Shown here: one piece after another, positions 17,860 through 25,968 of the stretch
Layout: each line of letters begins with the position of its first letter
Position numbering within the stretch: the first letter of the stretch is position 1
NCBI GenBank assembly: GCA_017405065.1
Contig: JAFRBD010000106.1
Span: forward strand, 1 to 58,065
DNA length: 58,065 nt
Direction of reading: 5' to 3'
From: Ruminococcus sp.
Lineage (GTDB): Bacteria; Bacillota; Clostridia; Oscillospirales; Acutalibacteraceae
Position numbers and translations under genes: made by a program
Notes under the pieces: generated by a model
The model's database searches: none
What the model saw: the letters and a program-made list of their open reading frames with translations, nothing else
Told to the model about the DNA's origin: nothing

Positions 17860-18981
17860 TTATGATTTGTTATATTGCCTGTGATCCTTGAGCAATTCGC
17901 CGATACGTCGATAGTCATAGTGGTATTCGTCCACCAAATTATCATAATAAAAACTGACGAGTTTTTCTTTTCCGGCAACTTTTTTCAAAAACAGTTTCTG
18001 AACAGCCGGTAAAAAGAAAAGATTCTGAACGGTTTTTCCTTTCTTTACGATGGAAACAACAGGCTTGACGCTCTCAAGATATGTTGTTTTCACATTCCCG
18101 GAACAGATCGCTTCCGCCGCAAGCATCCCGGTGTGCAGCGCCATGTACAACCCTTCGCCGGTTATCGGATCGGTAAAGCCGCCCGCATCGCCTACAAGGA
18201 TCACGTTTGCGGGCAGTTTTTCCTGCGGGATCACATAGCCGTACGGCAGAAAAGCGCCGGTATATTTCTGTTTTTCGGGATCGACACCGACGCTGTGAAG
18301 GAAGTCAGTCAATATCGACTTATAATCGGTGCTTTTGTTAAACATATTGGCAACGCCGACGCATACGGTATCACCGTGAGGAAACACCCACAGATAACCT
18401 TTGTTGATGCAGTCAAAATAGAGATCGACGCTATCGGTACTGAATTGATCGGACGGTATATAGGTTTCGATACCGAAAGCCATCTTCCTTTTATCGACTC
18501 CGATCTCTTTATGAGAAAGACTGAGTGCTCCGTCTGCAAAAACAATATGCTTATACCGGATTATATCGCCGTTCGACAGAGTGACGCAGCTTTTTTTGTA
18601 GTCAACACTGAGATGATGTTCCCCTTCTTTTATGTTTCCGCCCAACGACTTATATTTCGATACCAGTGCGTTATCAAAATCGATGCGATTGACGATTTTG
18701 GCAGGGTTTTTGACCCGCGTCTCCGTCAACAGTTCTGTCTTGCGATACAGCTTGATCCGATCGGCTTTACAGCAGAACAAGCCGTCGATTTCCGCCTTAT
18801 CAAATATCGTCCCGATCAATTGATCGGTTTTACCTGTCACCAGTCCCGCGCAGGTTTTGTTTCTCGGAAAAACAGCCTTATCGATCACACAGACGTTGTG
18901 ATTCTTTTTCTGTAATGCAATCCCGCAGCTCGTACCGGCGGGTCCCGCGCCGATGATGACCGTATCAAATTGATGATTCAT
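17860..18981 (-). CDS. FAD-dependent geranylgeranyl-reductase-like oxidoreductase
   Basis: A 373-residue protein; the ATG at 18981 is preceded by a G-rich site and starts MNHQFDTVIIGAGPAG. GAGPAG is the FAD Rossmann motif, VIDKA the end of strand 2, and LVGDAGGFTDPITGEGLYMA the second FAD/substrate motif typical of the geranylgeranyl reductase/PHBH group. KTCAGLVTGK near residue 40 is the family's PxxK/CxG segment. Members reduce isoprenoid double bonds or hydroxylate aromatic compounds; in Clostridia the substrate is generally unknown, with polyprenyl carriers or membrane lipids plausible. The gene is monocistronic. No ferredoxin lies beside it. Confidence 0.82.
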   Translation of the reverse strand: MNHQFDTVIIGAGPAGTSCGIALQKKNHNVCVIDKAVFPRNKTCAGLVTGKTDQLIGTIFDKAEIDGLFCCKADRIKLYRKTELLTETRVKNPAKIVNRIDFDNALVSKYKSLGGNIKEGEHHLSVDYKKSCVTLSNGDIIRYKHIVFADGALSLSHKEIGVDKRKMAFGIETYIPSDQFSTDSVDLYFDCINKGYLWVFPHGDTVCVGVANMFNKSTDYKSILTDFLHSVGVDPEKQKYTGAFLPYGYVIPQEKLPANVILVGDAGGFTDPITGEGLYMALHTGMLAAEAICSGNVKTTYLESVKPVVSIVKKGKTVQNLFFLPAVQKLFLKKVAGKEKLVSFYYDNLVDEYHYDYRRIGELLKDHRQYNKS

Positions 18982-19154
18982 AATAATACCCCGATGTATA
19001 ATATAGATTGCATGTATCATTCTCGATTCTGTTTCATTATAACGAAATATGAAGGATTCTTCAAGATGATATTATAAAGAATTGAAGGGAATAATAGAAA
19101 GAATTGAAGGAAAGATGAAAGTCCCCAATTCCTGTCATCGTTATATTGGAGGAT

Positions 19155-19190
19155 AAAAAATAGAGGCATCCGGATGGATACCTCTTTTTC
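19155..19190 (-). terminator. Terminator of the tRNA-Gln/tRNA-Pro unit
   Basis: On the minus strand GAGGTATCCATCCGGATGCCTC folds into a hairpin, followed by ATTTTTTA. It lies just past the tRNA-Pro CCA end. The A run on its other side means it could also work rightward. Confidence 0.75.
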
Positions 19191-19193
19191 AAA

Positions 19194-19270
<77 letters not shown>

Positions 19271-19279
19271 AAAAACACA

Positions 19280-19299
19280 GCCCCGATGTGAATCGGGGC
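19280..19299 (-). terminator. Hairpin between tRNA-Gln and tRNA-Pro
   Basis: A perfect eight-base stem GCCCCGAT/ATCGGGGC with a four-base loop, followed on the minus strand by TGTGTTTTT. By sequence it could be a partial terminator or a processing signal between the two tRNAs. Confidence 0.6.
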
Positions 19300-19302
19300 C
19301 AA

Positions 19303-19376
19303 TGGCTGCGGAACTAGGATTCGAACCCAGACATACAGAGTCAGAGTCTGCTGTGCTACCCTTACACAATTCCGCA
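19303..19376 (-). tRNA. tRNA-Gln (anticodon CTG)
   Basis: 74 bases. Acceptor TGCGGAA/TTCCGCA begins with U1, as usual for glutamine tRNAs, with discriminator G and encoded CCA. The anticodon arm GCAGA-CTCTGAC-TCTGT reads CTG. The T arm contains GGTTCGAATCC. Confidence 0.93.
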
Positions 19377-19389
19377 TTGCACTTCTACT

Positions 19390-19417
19390 ATTATAATCAA
19401 AAAACAAAATCTGTCAA
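19390..19417 (-). promoter_or_regulatory. Promoter of the tRNA-Gln/tRNA-Pro unit
   Basis: Perfect TTGACA (19412-19417) and TATAAT (19390-19395) on the minus strand, separated by 16 bases. The tRNA begins 14 bases after the -10 box, so transcription starts very close to the mature 5' end. Confidence 0.8.
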
Positions 19418-19459
19418 GTAGTTTTACGAGATTTTTATTTTGAATTGTAAAAATACAAA

Positions 19460-20449
19460 TTACTTGATCTGTCTGACGTCATCACCGATAAAGTCAAGTC
19501 TGTCGCACGAGCCGATAAGGCGGGATACAAAACGCTGAGAATAAGCGCCGATCAGCTCGTCTATCGTCATATTGGTGCTGATGATGACAGGTTTGCCCGC
19601 CAGTAATCGGGAATTGAATATATTATATACGCAAGAACGTGTGAAATCAGTAGAAAACTCGGTTCCTAAATCATCCAGTATCAGTAAATCACATTTGATC
19701 AGTGAATGATAAGTATCTTCCTGTTCGGAATACTGATAACTGAAATGCTCTTTTTCGAGTTTGAATAAAATATCGGGAGCGGTCGTATAGATCACGGACA
19801 TCCCGTTTCTGATCACCACGTTCGCAATAGAGAGGCTCAGATGGGTCTTGCCCAGCCCCGTCGCACCGATCAAAAGCAGGCTCCTGCTGTGAGGTGTGAA
19901 ACCGTCCGCATAATCGACGCAGTAACGATAAATATTTGACATGCGATTAAAAGGGATCTTACCGTCGCTGTCGGGAGATTTACTGTAATAATCCAGACTG
20001 AAATTCTCAAAGGTATAATCTTCCAGCGTCAGGTTATCACTGAGCATCTCACCCGAGATATCGGACATCAGTTTTTGCAGGCAATCGCACATATCGGTGC
20101 GGTTATCGTGTTCGATATAACCGGTATCTCCGCACTTCTCGCAGATAAAACGAGGCTCGAAAACATCCTTGCGGATATGATGCTCTTCAAGGATCCTGTC
20201 TTGTTCCTCCTGCAGACGGATACTGCGCTCACTCAGCGATTGGATGCTTTCCTGACCGTCGGCGGGAGCTTTGACGATCGCTTTTGCGATCGTCGCGCCG
20301 ATCGACTGAAGTTCAAAGTCGATCTCCCGCAGTCTGGGGATCTCGCGGAAAAGCTGTTCACGGCTGTATTCCGCCGCCCTGAGAGCGTTTTGGCGTCTTT
20401 GCGCTATTCTGTTGGTTGCTTCCAGAAATATTTCTTGTGAGTAAGCCAT
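19460..20449 (-). CDS. DnaC/DnaI-like helicase loader ATPase
   Basis: A 329-residue protein with GAGGT upstream of the ATG. The first 100 residues form a helical, coiled-coil-like N-domain. CEKCGDTGYIEH followed by CDC (about 115-135) is a zinc-binding motif as in Bacillus DnaI. The AAA+ core has Walker A GATGLGKTHLS (about 195-205), Walker B LLILDDLG (about 255-262), and sensor/arginine residues in STNMTIDEL and YSQRFVSRL. DnaI loads the replicative helicase onto DNA at oriC and restart sites. It lies 52 bases downstream of the DnaD-domain gene on the same strand, the usual primosomal pairing in Firmicutes. A phage or ICE origin is unlikely, since no other mobile genes are near. Confidence 0.85.
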   Translation of the reverse strand: MAYSQEIFLEATNRIAQRRQNALRAAEYSREQLFREIPRLREIDFELQSIGATIAKAIVKAPADGQESIQSLSERSIRLQEEQDRILEEHHIRKDVFEPRFICEKCGDTGYIEHDNRTDMCDCLQKLMSDISGEMLSDNLTLEDYTFENFSLDYYSKSPDSDGKIPFNRMSNIYRYCVDYADGFTPHSRSLLLIGATGLGKTHLSLSIANVVIRNGMSVIYTTAPDILFKLEKEHFSYQYSEQEDTYHSLIKCDLLILDDLGTEFSTDFTRSCVYNIFNSRLLAGKPVIISTNMTIDELIGAYSQRFVSRLIGSCDRLDFIGDDVRQIK

Positions 20450-20501
20450 GTGAAAAACCTCATGTTTTTGAGCGAATACCGTTCACTCGGATTATCGACA
20501 A

Positions 20502-21518
20502 TCAGTCGTCAAACAAAGATGTGTTTTTGTATTTATCAACGTCGAATGATGCGCCTTCTACAGAGAACACGGAACCTTTGCCGTTTTTCTTCTTAGGCTT
20601 CTGTTTCTTCTTTGCGGCAGCTTCCGCTTCACGAAGCGCGTCCATCGACTTGACGCCCTTTTCATGCCACCGTTTCAGGATAGCGTTGATGTAGCTGATA
20701 TTGTATTCGCCCTTGATATTGACACAGCGTTCATACGCTTCTACGATCATTTCATCGCTGAAATGCCAGACGACGACCCATCGATGGGCGTTTTCGAGTT
20801 GAGCCTTTGTCGGATTGCCGACGTTTCTGATACCTAAAAGCTTTGAGACTCTTCTCCACGCTTCCTGTGATTCAGTCAGTCTTTCAATCTCCTGTTCCGC
20901 CTCCTCGACCGTTTTGATCCCCGCGTCAGCCCAGCGGATACCGCAGCGCTCTAATTCGCGCATCGAGGCGCGGCCGATCGAAGCAAGATAATTCAGCAGT
21001 AAAGCGATAACTGCGCACGGAAGACCGAAAGTATCGTACAGCATCACTAATGTCGCCGTATCTCCGGATGACAACGGCTTTTGTAAAACAGTCTGCGCCT
21101 CTTCCATCAGACCTGCGAGATCGGTGTCCTCCTGCAGCAGCTTTGAAACATATACGGAATCGGGACGCTGCGCGCGGGACATGGCCGTATGCGACTTATG
21201 AGATTTTACTTCTTCGACAGGAGCCTGTACGGAAACGCTGACGTCCTGAGCTGATGTTGGGGCGGGGACGAGCATATCGGCGCTTTTGACCAGCACACCC
21301 CGCTCGATCCAGAAAGCGACTGCGTTTGCCAATTCTTCCTCAGACAGACGCAGCGCCGAAGACGTCTCTGCGTCCGTTAATTCCTTGTCGGAATGGCGCA
21401 GCAGATACAACAGTACTTTTATCTGTGTCTCCGAAGCGATCCTGATATGTTGATCGACAACACAAGAGGGTACGGCAAATACGCTCTTCCATTGTCCGAG
21501 ATCGATTTGATAAGACAT
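20502..21518 (-). CDS. DnaD-domain replication initiation protein
   Basis: A 338-residue protein; the ATG at 21518 follows AGGATGG. The N-terminal 90 residues form a winged-helix-like part (IKVLLYLLRHSDKELTDAET). A Pro/Val-rich linker is followed by two DnaB_2/DnaD helical domains at about 125-205 and 225-300. The second ends in YNISYINAILKRWHEKGVK, the diagnostic YxxxIL...W signature. A Lys-rich tail follows (AAAKKKQKPKKKNGK), suiting DNA binding. DnaD/DnaB proteins remodel oriC and recruit the DnaI-helicase complex, so the downstream DnaC-like gene is the expected partner. Confidence 0.88.
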   Translation of the reverse strand: MSYQIDLGQWKSVFAVPSCVVDQHIRIASETQIKVLLYLLRHSDKELTDAETSSALRLSEEELANAVAFWIERGVLVKSADMLVPAPTSAQDVSVSVQAPVEEVKSHKSHTAMSRAQRPDSVYVSKLLQEDTDLAGLMEEAQTVLQKPLSSGDTATLVMLYDTFGLPCAVIALLLNYLASIGRASMRELERCGIRWADAGIKTVEEAEQEIERLTESQEAWRRVSKLLGIRNVGNPTKAQLENAHRWVVVWHFSDEMIVEAYERCVNIKGEYNISYINAILKRWHEKGVKSMDALREAEAAAKKKQKPKKKNGKGSVFSVEGASFDVDKYKNTSLFDD

Positions 21519-21614
21519 AAAACCATCCTTTATCATAAGTAAAATTCAGTATAACACATTTTTTGATGAAATTCTACTTCTATGAGAAATATAAACAATA
21601 TTTTGTCGCCTCAC

Positions 21615-21643
21615 TTGACTTCAACAGCGATTCGTATTATACT
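21615..21643 (+). promoter_or_regulatory. Promoter of tRNA-Gly
   Basis: TTGACT (21615-21620), a 17-bp spacer and TATACT (21638-21643) end 12 bases before the tRNA 5' end. Confidence 0.75.
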
Positions 21644-21655
21644 TGATGCAGATAT

Positions 21656-21730
21656 GCGGATGTAGTTCAATGGTAGAGCGCAACCTTCCCAAGGTTGATG
21701 TTGCGGGTTCGAGCCCCGTTATCCGCTCCA
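21656..21730 (+). tRNA. tRNA-Gly (anticodon CCC)
   Basis: 75 bases. Acceptor GCGGATG/TATCCGC, discriminator T and encoded CCA at 21728-21730. The anticodon arm CAACC-TTCCCAA-GGTTG reads CCC. The T arm contains GGGTTCGAGCCCC. A terminator follows at once. Confidence 0.95.
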
Positions 21731-21757
21731 AAGGCTTGCTGCGGCGAGCCTTTTCTT
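21731..21757 (+). terminator. Terminator of tRNA-Gly
   Basis: AAAGGCT pairs with AGCCTTT around a GC-rich loop and is followed by TCTT. It starts directly after the CCA end. Confidence 0.75.
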
Positions 21758-21834
21758 GTATCCGGCTGAGTAAGCCAAGCCTCATAACAAATGCAAAAGT
21801 ACTATTATTGTAAAGGACGAAAAAGGAGAATGAC

Positions 21835-22083
21835 ATGAAATACAAATATGTTCCCCGCGGCGTTTGCTCACGCATGATCGAACTCGAGATCGAGGACGAC
21901 GTTATCAAAAGCTGTCGTTTCTTGGGCGGCTGCAACGGTAATCTGCAGGGGATCGGAAAACTAGTGCAGGGTATGGACGTCGATGAAGCCATCGAAAAAC
22001 TCGAGGGAATCGATTGCGCGGGACGCGGCACCTCCTGTCCCGATCAGTTGGCAAAAGCGCTGAAAGCCGCACGGGAATCGTGA
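21835..22083 (+). CDS. TSCPD-domain protein (TIGR03905 type)
   Basis: An 82-residue protein. GVCSRMIELEIEDDVIKSC and GGCNGNLQGIGKLVQGMD fit the TSCPD fold, and GRGTSCPDQLAKAL near the C-terminus is the motif that names it. The family is found as stand-alone small proteins and as a C-terminal domain of B12-dependent ribonucleotide reductases; its role in the stand-alone form is unknown. The conserved cysteines suggest metal or redox chemistry. Its stop overlaps the start of the next gene (TGATG), so the two are translationally coupled. Confidence 0.85.
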   Translation: MKYKYVPRGVCSRMIELEIEDDVIKSCRFLGGCNGNLQGIGKLVQGMDVDEAIEKLEGIDCAGRGTSCPDQLAKALKAARES

Positions 22084-22856
22084 TGTATTTTTGGAGGATC
22101 GTTATTGCCGTTTTTGCTGCAGTCTTCCTCATTTGGTTCATCCTGCCGCTGTTTTTCGGTATCAAAAGCCTTGGATCTGTTATCGGTTCGCTGATTTGTC
22201 TGTTGCTGATATTTCGATTCGGATTTGCCGGCGTATATGAGACGGTCAAAGTACGTCTGTGCGCACATACGGCCGGAACGATCATGCTCAGGATCATTCA
22301 GATCGGAGCGACTGCCTTTTTGATCTATGCGGTCATTGTATCGGGCTTAATGATCTACGCGATGCATGTCAAGCCGGTTAATAACAGTACCGCCGTCGTA
22401 CTCGGCGCGCAAGTAAAACCGTGGGGTCCCAGTGTTCTTTTGCGGCAAAGGATCGAAGCAGCCCATCGCTATTTAGCGGATCATTCTGCGTCTGACGCCG
22501 TATTGACAGGCGGAAAGGGCGATGATGAGATCATGAGCGAAGCACAGTGTATGTATGAGGAGCTTGTTAATGCGGGGATCTCTCCCAAGCGCGTATATAT
22601 TGAAGATCAGGCGACTAACACCGAGCAAAATATCCGCAACTCGCTGGAGATCATCAAACAGAACGGCTTATCAGAGAATATCGCTGTCGTGACGGACAGC
22701 TATCACCAGCTCAGAGCGCGCATTATTGCCGCTAAAACGGATCGTTTTGTAAAAGTCAGCGCAGTGAATACCCAAAATACCCTGATCGGATTATCCGCGT
22801 ATCCTGCCTATTTTGTACGAGAATGGATCGCGATACCCGTGGAAATCCTCAAATGA
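22083..22856 (+). CDS. YdcF-like DUF218 membrane protein
   Basis: A 257-residue protein beginning at the overlapping ATG at 22083. Three hydrophobic helices lie in the first 100 residues (IVIAVFAAVFLIWFILPLFF and others). The DUF218 domain follows: STAVVLGAQVKPWGPS, VLTGGKGDDEIMSEA, YIEDQATNTEQNI and VVTDSYHQLRA, the typical strand-motif series of YdcF/SanA proteins. These are implicated in envelope integrity and possibly polyprenyl or sugar-linked chemistry, with no settled reaction. The domain would face outward or lie at the membrane surface. It is co-expressed with the TSCPD gene. Confidence 0.85.
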   Translation: MYFWRIVIAVFAAVFLIWFILPLFFGIKSLGSVIGSLICLLLIFRFGFAGVYETVKVRLCAHTAGTIMLRIIQIGATAFLIYAVIVSGLMIYAMHVKPVNNSTAVVLGAQVKPWGPSVLLRQRIEAAHRYLADHSASDAVLTGGKGDDEIMSEAQCMYEELVNAGISPKRVYIEDQATNTEQNIRNSLEIIKQNGLSENIAVVTDSYHQLRARIIAAKTDRFVKVSAVNTQNTLIGLSAYPAYFVREWIAIPVEILK

Positions 22857-22861
22857 TAAGA

Positions 22862-23023
22862 AAACAGCCTTCCGAAAAAACGGAATGTCATTCAGTTAAG
22901 GAAAAAGTATCTCGCTGACGCACGGTCAATTGATACAATTCCTCAGTCTGCTTTCGCAGACAGCTCCTTTTCCCAAAAGGAACCTTGACATTACGATTTT
23001 TCGGAAGGCTGTTATTTCATGAT
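22862..23023. repeat. Palindromic intergenic repeat nested in a terminator-like inverted repeat
   Basis: An outer inverted repeat (AACAGCCTTCCGAAAAA at left, TTTTTCGGAAGGCTGTT at right, then GAATGTCA/TGACATT) encloses about 95 bases. The inner part (about 22895-22985) aligns over roughly 80 bases with 31203-31292 inside rnmV, sharing GTATCTCGCT, CAATTCCTCAG, CAGCTCC and AAGG-CCTT blocks. The structure lies between convergent ydcF and prfB and can terminate both. It looks like a short palindromic repeat that landed in the loop of an existing terminator. Confidence 0.7.
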
Positions 23024-23030
23024 AAAATAA

Positions 23031-24149
23031 TTATGCCTGCAGTTCACCGAGGGACAGCGCTTTCAGATAAGCGTTGATAAAGCCGTCAAGATCGCCGTCC
23101 ATCACGGCGTTGACATTACCGGTCTCGTAATTAGTGCGGTGATCCTTGACCAGTGTGTAAGGCATGAAAACATAGGATCGGATCTGGGAGCCCCAGGTGA
23201 TCTCCTTCTGTACGCCCTTGATATCCTCGATCTTGTCGAGATGCTCGCGCTCTTTGATCTCCATGAGCTTCGAGATCAGCATCTTCATCGCGACGTCACG
23301 GTTCTGATACTGAGAACGCTCCACCTGAGAAGCGACAACGATACCGGTCGGAATATGAGTCAGACGAACGGCAGATGACGTCTTGTTGACCTTCTGACCG
23401 CCAGCGCCCGACGCGCGGTAAACATCCATCTTGATCTCTTCGGGCGGGATCTCGACCTTGATATCATCGTTGATCTCAGGCATGACCTCGAGAGAAGAAA
23501 AGCTCGTGTGTCTGCGACCCGCAGAATCGAAAGGAGATACGCGCACCAGGCGGTGAACGCCCGCCTCGCTTTTGAGGTAACCGTAAGCATTTTCTCCTTC
23601 GATCAGCAATACGGCGCTTTTCAGCCCCGCCTCATCACCGTCGAGATAATCGATCTCCTTGACGTTGAAGCCGTGGGCTGCCGCCCATCTGGTATACATA
23701 CGATAGAGCATTTCCGCCCAGTCCTGCGCTTCCGTACCGCCGGAGCCTGCGTGGAAAGTCAGGATCGCGTTATTCTTATCATATTCGCCCGTCAGCAGGG
23801 TCTCGAGTCTTTGACGGTCGATATCCGCGCGGATCGCGTCAAGCTCTGCCTGCGCTTCTTCGATCAGGCTTTCATCCTCTGCCTCGTCGCCCAGCTCGAT
23901 CAGTGCCAGCGCATCCTCATAGCGAGCCTCGAGCTTTTCATACTTTTCGACCTTTGCTTTCAAGTTGGCGGTACGCTGTAAGATCTTCTGCGAATTTTCC
24001 ATATCGTCCCAGAATCCCGGCTCCGCCGCACGATTCTCGAGCTGTTCGATCTCGCTTTTCATCTGTCCCAGACCGAGTGCAGACGCAAGGTCGTCTATCT
24101 CAGGCTTCATTGCTTCTAATTTCAGTTTCAGTTCTTCAAATTGCAGCAT
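23031..24149 (-). CDS. prfB: Peptide chain release factor 2
   Basis: A 372-residue RF2 that recognises UAA and UGA in the ribosomal A site and triggers peptide release. Domain 1 is helical (EIEQLENRAAEPGFWDD). The SPF tripeptide (VSPFDSAGRRH) confers UGA specificity and separates RF2 from RF1. GAGGQKVNKTSSAVRLTH contains the GGQ catalytic loop. The reading frame is continuous: the programmed +1 frameshift (CUU UGA C) found near codon 25 in many prfB genes is absent, the region reading ASALGLGQMKSE without a stop. Autoregulation by frameshifting is therefore not expected. The gene faces the repeat/terminator at 22862-23023. Confidence 0.95.
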   Translation of the reverse strand: MLQFEELKLKLEAMKPEIDDLASALGLGQMKSEIEQLENRAAEPGFWDDMENSQKILQRTANLKAKVEKYEKLEARYEDALALIELGDEAEDESLIEEAQAELDAIRADIDRQRLETLLTGEYDKNNAILTFHAGSGGTEAQDWAEMLYRMYTRWAAAHGFNVKEIDYLDGDEAGLKSAVLLIEGENAYGYLKSEAGVHRLVRVSPFDSAGRRHTSFSSLEVMPEINDDIKVEIPPEEIKMDVYRASGAGGQKVNKTSSAVRLTHIPTGIVVASQVERSQYQNRDVAMKMLISKLMEIKEREHLDKIEDIKGVQKEITWGSQIRSYVFMPYTLVKDHRTNYETGNVNAVMDGDLDGFINAYLKALSLGELQA

Positions 24150-24250
24150 AGTTGTCCCTCATCACTTCAATTATCATTATGGATTATAATACAAAAGCAC
24201 ATTAATGTAAAGATAATCTTGCATATCTTCTGTTGTTCACAAAAATTTTG

Positions 24251-24279
24251 TTGCAGAATCACAAAGAATTTGTTATAAT
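24251..24279 (+). promoter_or_regulatory. Promoter of the zinc-ribbon membrane protein
   Basis: TTGCAG (24251-24256), a 17-bp spacer and a perfect TATAAT (24274-24279), about 82 bases before the ATG at 24361. The leader includes a CCGAGCGTTACTTTCGG segment that may form a small hairpin. Confidence 0.65.
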
Positions 24280-24360
24280 ATTATGACTGATCTATCAGTA
24301 CAGAAGATCCGAGCGTTACTTTCGGGTTTTTATCCACTATTTATCAAACAGGAGTAGTAT

Positions 24361-25362
24361 ATGGATTATATCGGATATCAATGTCCTGTATGTCAAAAGT
24401 ACTTTCACGCGGATGACGACGTAGTTGTTTGTCCCGAATGCGGTACGCCGCATCATCGTGATTGTTACGAACAGACAGGTCACTGTTTTAATGAGCAAAT
24501 GCACGCGCAGGGCTACGATTATCAGTCGGAGCATGAGGATGATACCAACGAAAATGTCAGAGTGTGTCCTTCCTGTGGTAAAAAGAATGATATGGAAACC
24601 TTTTTCTGCAGAAGCTGCGGCGCTTCTCTTGATCCGGAAAAAGCGAAAACAGAGCAGCAACAGCAGAATACCGCTTACGGCGGCGGACAGACAAATCAGG
24701 CAAACGGCGTGCCTTTCGGTGCGGCTTTTATGGATCCGTTGGCAGGCGTCCCGGGCGACGCCGATTTCGGAGACGGCGTAACGGCCGGCGAGGCGGCAAA
24801 GTACGTCAAGCAGAATACCCCCTATTTCATCCGTATATTCTCAAATATCCGGAATTTTAACAAAAGCAAGTTCAATTTCTCTGCGGCGCTGTTCACGGGC
24901 GGTTATATGCTGTACCGCAAGATGTATAAGCTCGGCGCGCTGTTTGCGGGTCTACAGCTTTTGATGCTGATCGTGGAGTCTTACATCTCAGTCGCATACA
25001 ATTCACTGTTCACCCAATTTATGGAGATCTACTCCAATTCCATGAGTACGCAGGATATGATCGGCAATTTCATGCAGTTTATGCAGCAATGCTCTTTCAC
25101 GGAGATACTGGTTCTGTATCTGCCTACGCTGATCGAAGCGGCACGCATCGTCATGATGATCGTCATCGGTATCTGCTTCAATCGTATGTACTTCAAGCAT
25201 TGTAAAAAGCAGATCGTAAAGATCAAAGAGACGTCGGGCAGTGAGAATCCCGAAACAGTCCTCCAGACCAAAGGCGGCGTGAATATCGCACTGGCGATCT
25301 CGCTTTTGGCGGCTTATCTCATCATCGTTTATCTTCCAAACTTTTTAACTGGCTTTATTTGA
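24361..25362 (+). CDS. Zinc-ribbon/RING-like membrane protein (DUF2628-type)
   Basis: A 333-residue protein with AGGAG upstream. Residues 1-50 hold a RING/PHD-like zinc motif (CPVCQKYF, CPECGTPHHRDCYEQTGHC). A second zinc ribbon follows (CPSCGKKND, CRSCGASLD, about 70-95). A Gln/Asn/Gly linker leads to FNFSAALFTGGYMLYRKMYKLG, the DUF2628 signature, and then three or four membrane helices to the C-terminus. The cytosolic zinc modules joined to a membrane domain suggest a scaffold or stress sensor; the function is unknown. The C-terminus is followed by a gene-like fragment and a repeat. Confidence 0.78.
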   Translation: MDYIGYQCPVCQKYFHADDDVVVCPECGTPHHRDCYEQTGHCFNEQMHAQGYDYQSEHEDDTNENVRVCPSCGKKNDMETFFCRSCGASLDPEKAKTEQQQQNTAYGGGQTNQANGVPFGAAFMDPLAGVPGDADFGDGVTAGEAAKYVKQNTPYFIRIFSNIRNFNKSKFNFSAALFTGGYMLYRKMYKLGALFAGLQLLMLIVESYISVAYNSLFTQFMEIYSNSMSTQDMIGNFMQFMQQCSFTEILVLYLPTLIEAARIVMMIVIGICFNRMYFKHCKKQIVKIKETSGSENPETVLQTKGGVNIALAISLLAAYLIIVYLPNFLTGFI

Positions 25363-25363
25363 T

Positions 25364-25495
25364 TTGGATAACATAGCAGCCAAGCGTTATTACATGGGAA
25401 AATTGCTCGGCTTTTTTACAAGCAAACATCGAGGTTTCCCCAAAGTCGGAAAAGGTCTCAATGCCTATCTGAAAGAATTAGCACAGTCGCTGTAA
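25364..25495 (+). pseudogene. Possible gene remnant or small ORF
   Basis: An open frame of 43 codons (TTG at 25364, or ATG at 25394) ends at TAA 25493-25495 and encodes AAKRYYMGKLLGFFTSKH, then RGFPKVGKGLNAYLKELA. The composition is protein-like rather than random and it starts two bases after the previous stop, but there is no good ribosome-binding site and I do not recognise it. It may be the C-terminal stub of a deleted gene. Confidence 0.3.
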
Positions 25496-25514
25496 AATAT
25501 AATCTTAATATTCT

Positions 25515-25663
25515 GTCATTGCGAGGAACAAAACGACGCGGCAACCCCACAAAGAGGAACTATTCTTTTCTCTCACATCATATGTTATTCGTGACAAGGA
25601 GATTGCCGCAGCCTGCTGCTGAGCGGCTCCCCCCGCAAGGGAGGCTTCGGACTTCGCAATGAC
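25515..25663. repeat. GTCATTGCGAG-type dispersed repeat (149 bp)
   Basis: It begins GTCATTGCGAGG and ends TTCGCAATGAC, so the termini form an inverted repeat. The inside carries GCAACCCCACAAAGAGG and several GC-rich palindromes. Related ends and internal words occur at 39528-39566, 41009-41134 and in the tandem array at 55856-56070. It looks like a non-coding, MITE-like or REP-like element. Confidence 0.7.
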
Positions 25664-25690
25664 GCTGTTATTGTTATGGAGGTATATGAA

Positions 25691-25960
25691 ATGAAAGCAG
25701 TTATCACCGTACTGGGTAAGGACTCCGTCGGTATCTTAAGCAAGGTTTCCACCGCATGCGCCGACGTGGGCGTCAACATCATCGAGGTTACGCAGAGCGT
25801 GCTGCAGGACATGTTCGCGATGATCATGCTCGCGGATATCGGAAGCGCGACCGTTGCCTTCGATCAGCTCCAAAAAAATCTCGAGCAGGTCGGCGAGGAA
25901 AATAACCTCAAGATACACGTCATGCACGAAGATATCTTTAACTCCATGCATAAAATCTGA
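25691..25960 (+). CDS. ACT-domain protein (UPF0237)
   Basis: An 89-residue single ACT domain ([20 protein letters not shown], then [20 protein letters not shown]). ACT domains bind amino acids or similar small ligands. The ATG at 25691 is chosen because GGAGG sits eight bases before it. UPF0237 genes are nearly always followed by UPF0210, as here, with an eight-base gap, so the pair probably works together; the ligand is unknown. The DNA just upstream is a dispersed repeat, so the promoter must lie inside or beyond it. Confidence 0.88.
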   Translation: MKAVITVLGKDSVGILSKVSTACADVGVNIIEVTQSVLQDMFAMIMLADIGSATVAFDQLQKNLEQVGEENNLKIHVMHEDIFNSMHKI

Positions 25961-25968
25961 GGTGGAAC

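Noticed and set aside
19460..21518. Prophage or plasmid origin suggested by DnaD and DnaC-like genes
   Set aside because: The flanks are tRNA and housekeeping genes and no integrase, recombinase or structural gene is present. This pair is also chromosomal in Firmicutes.
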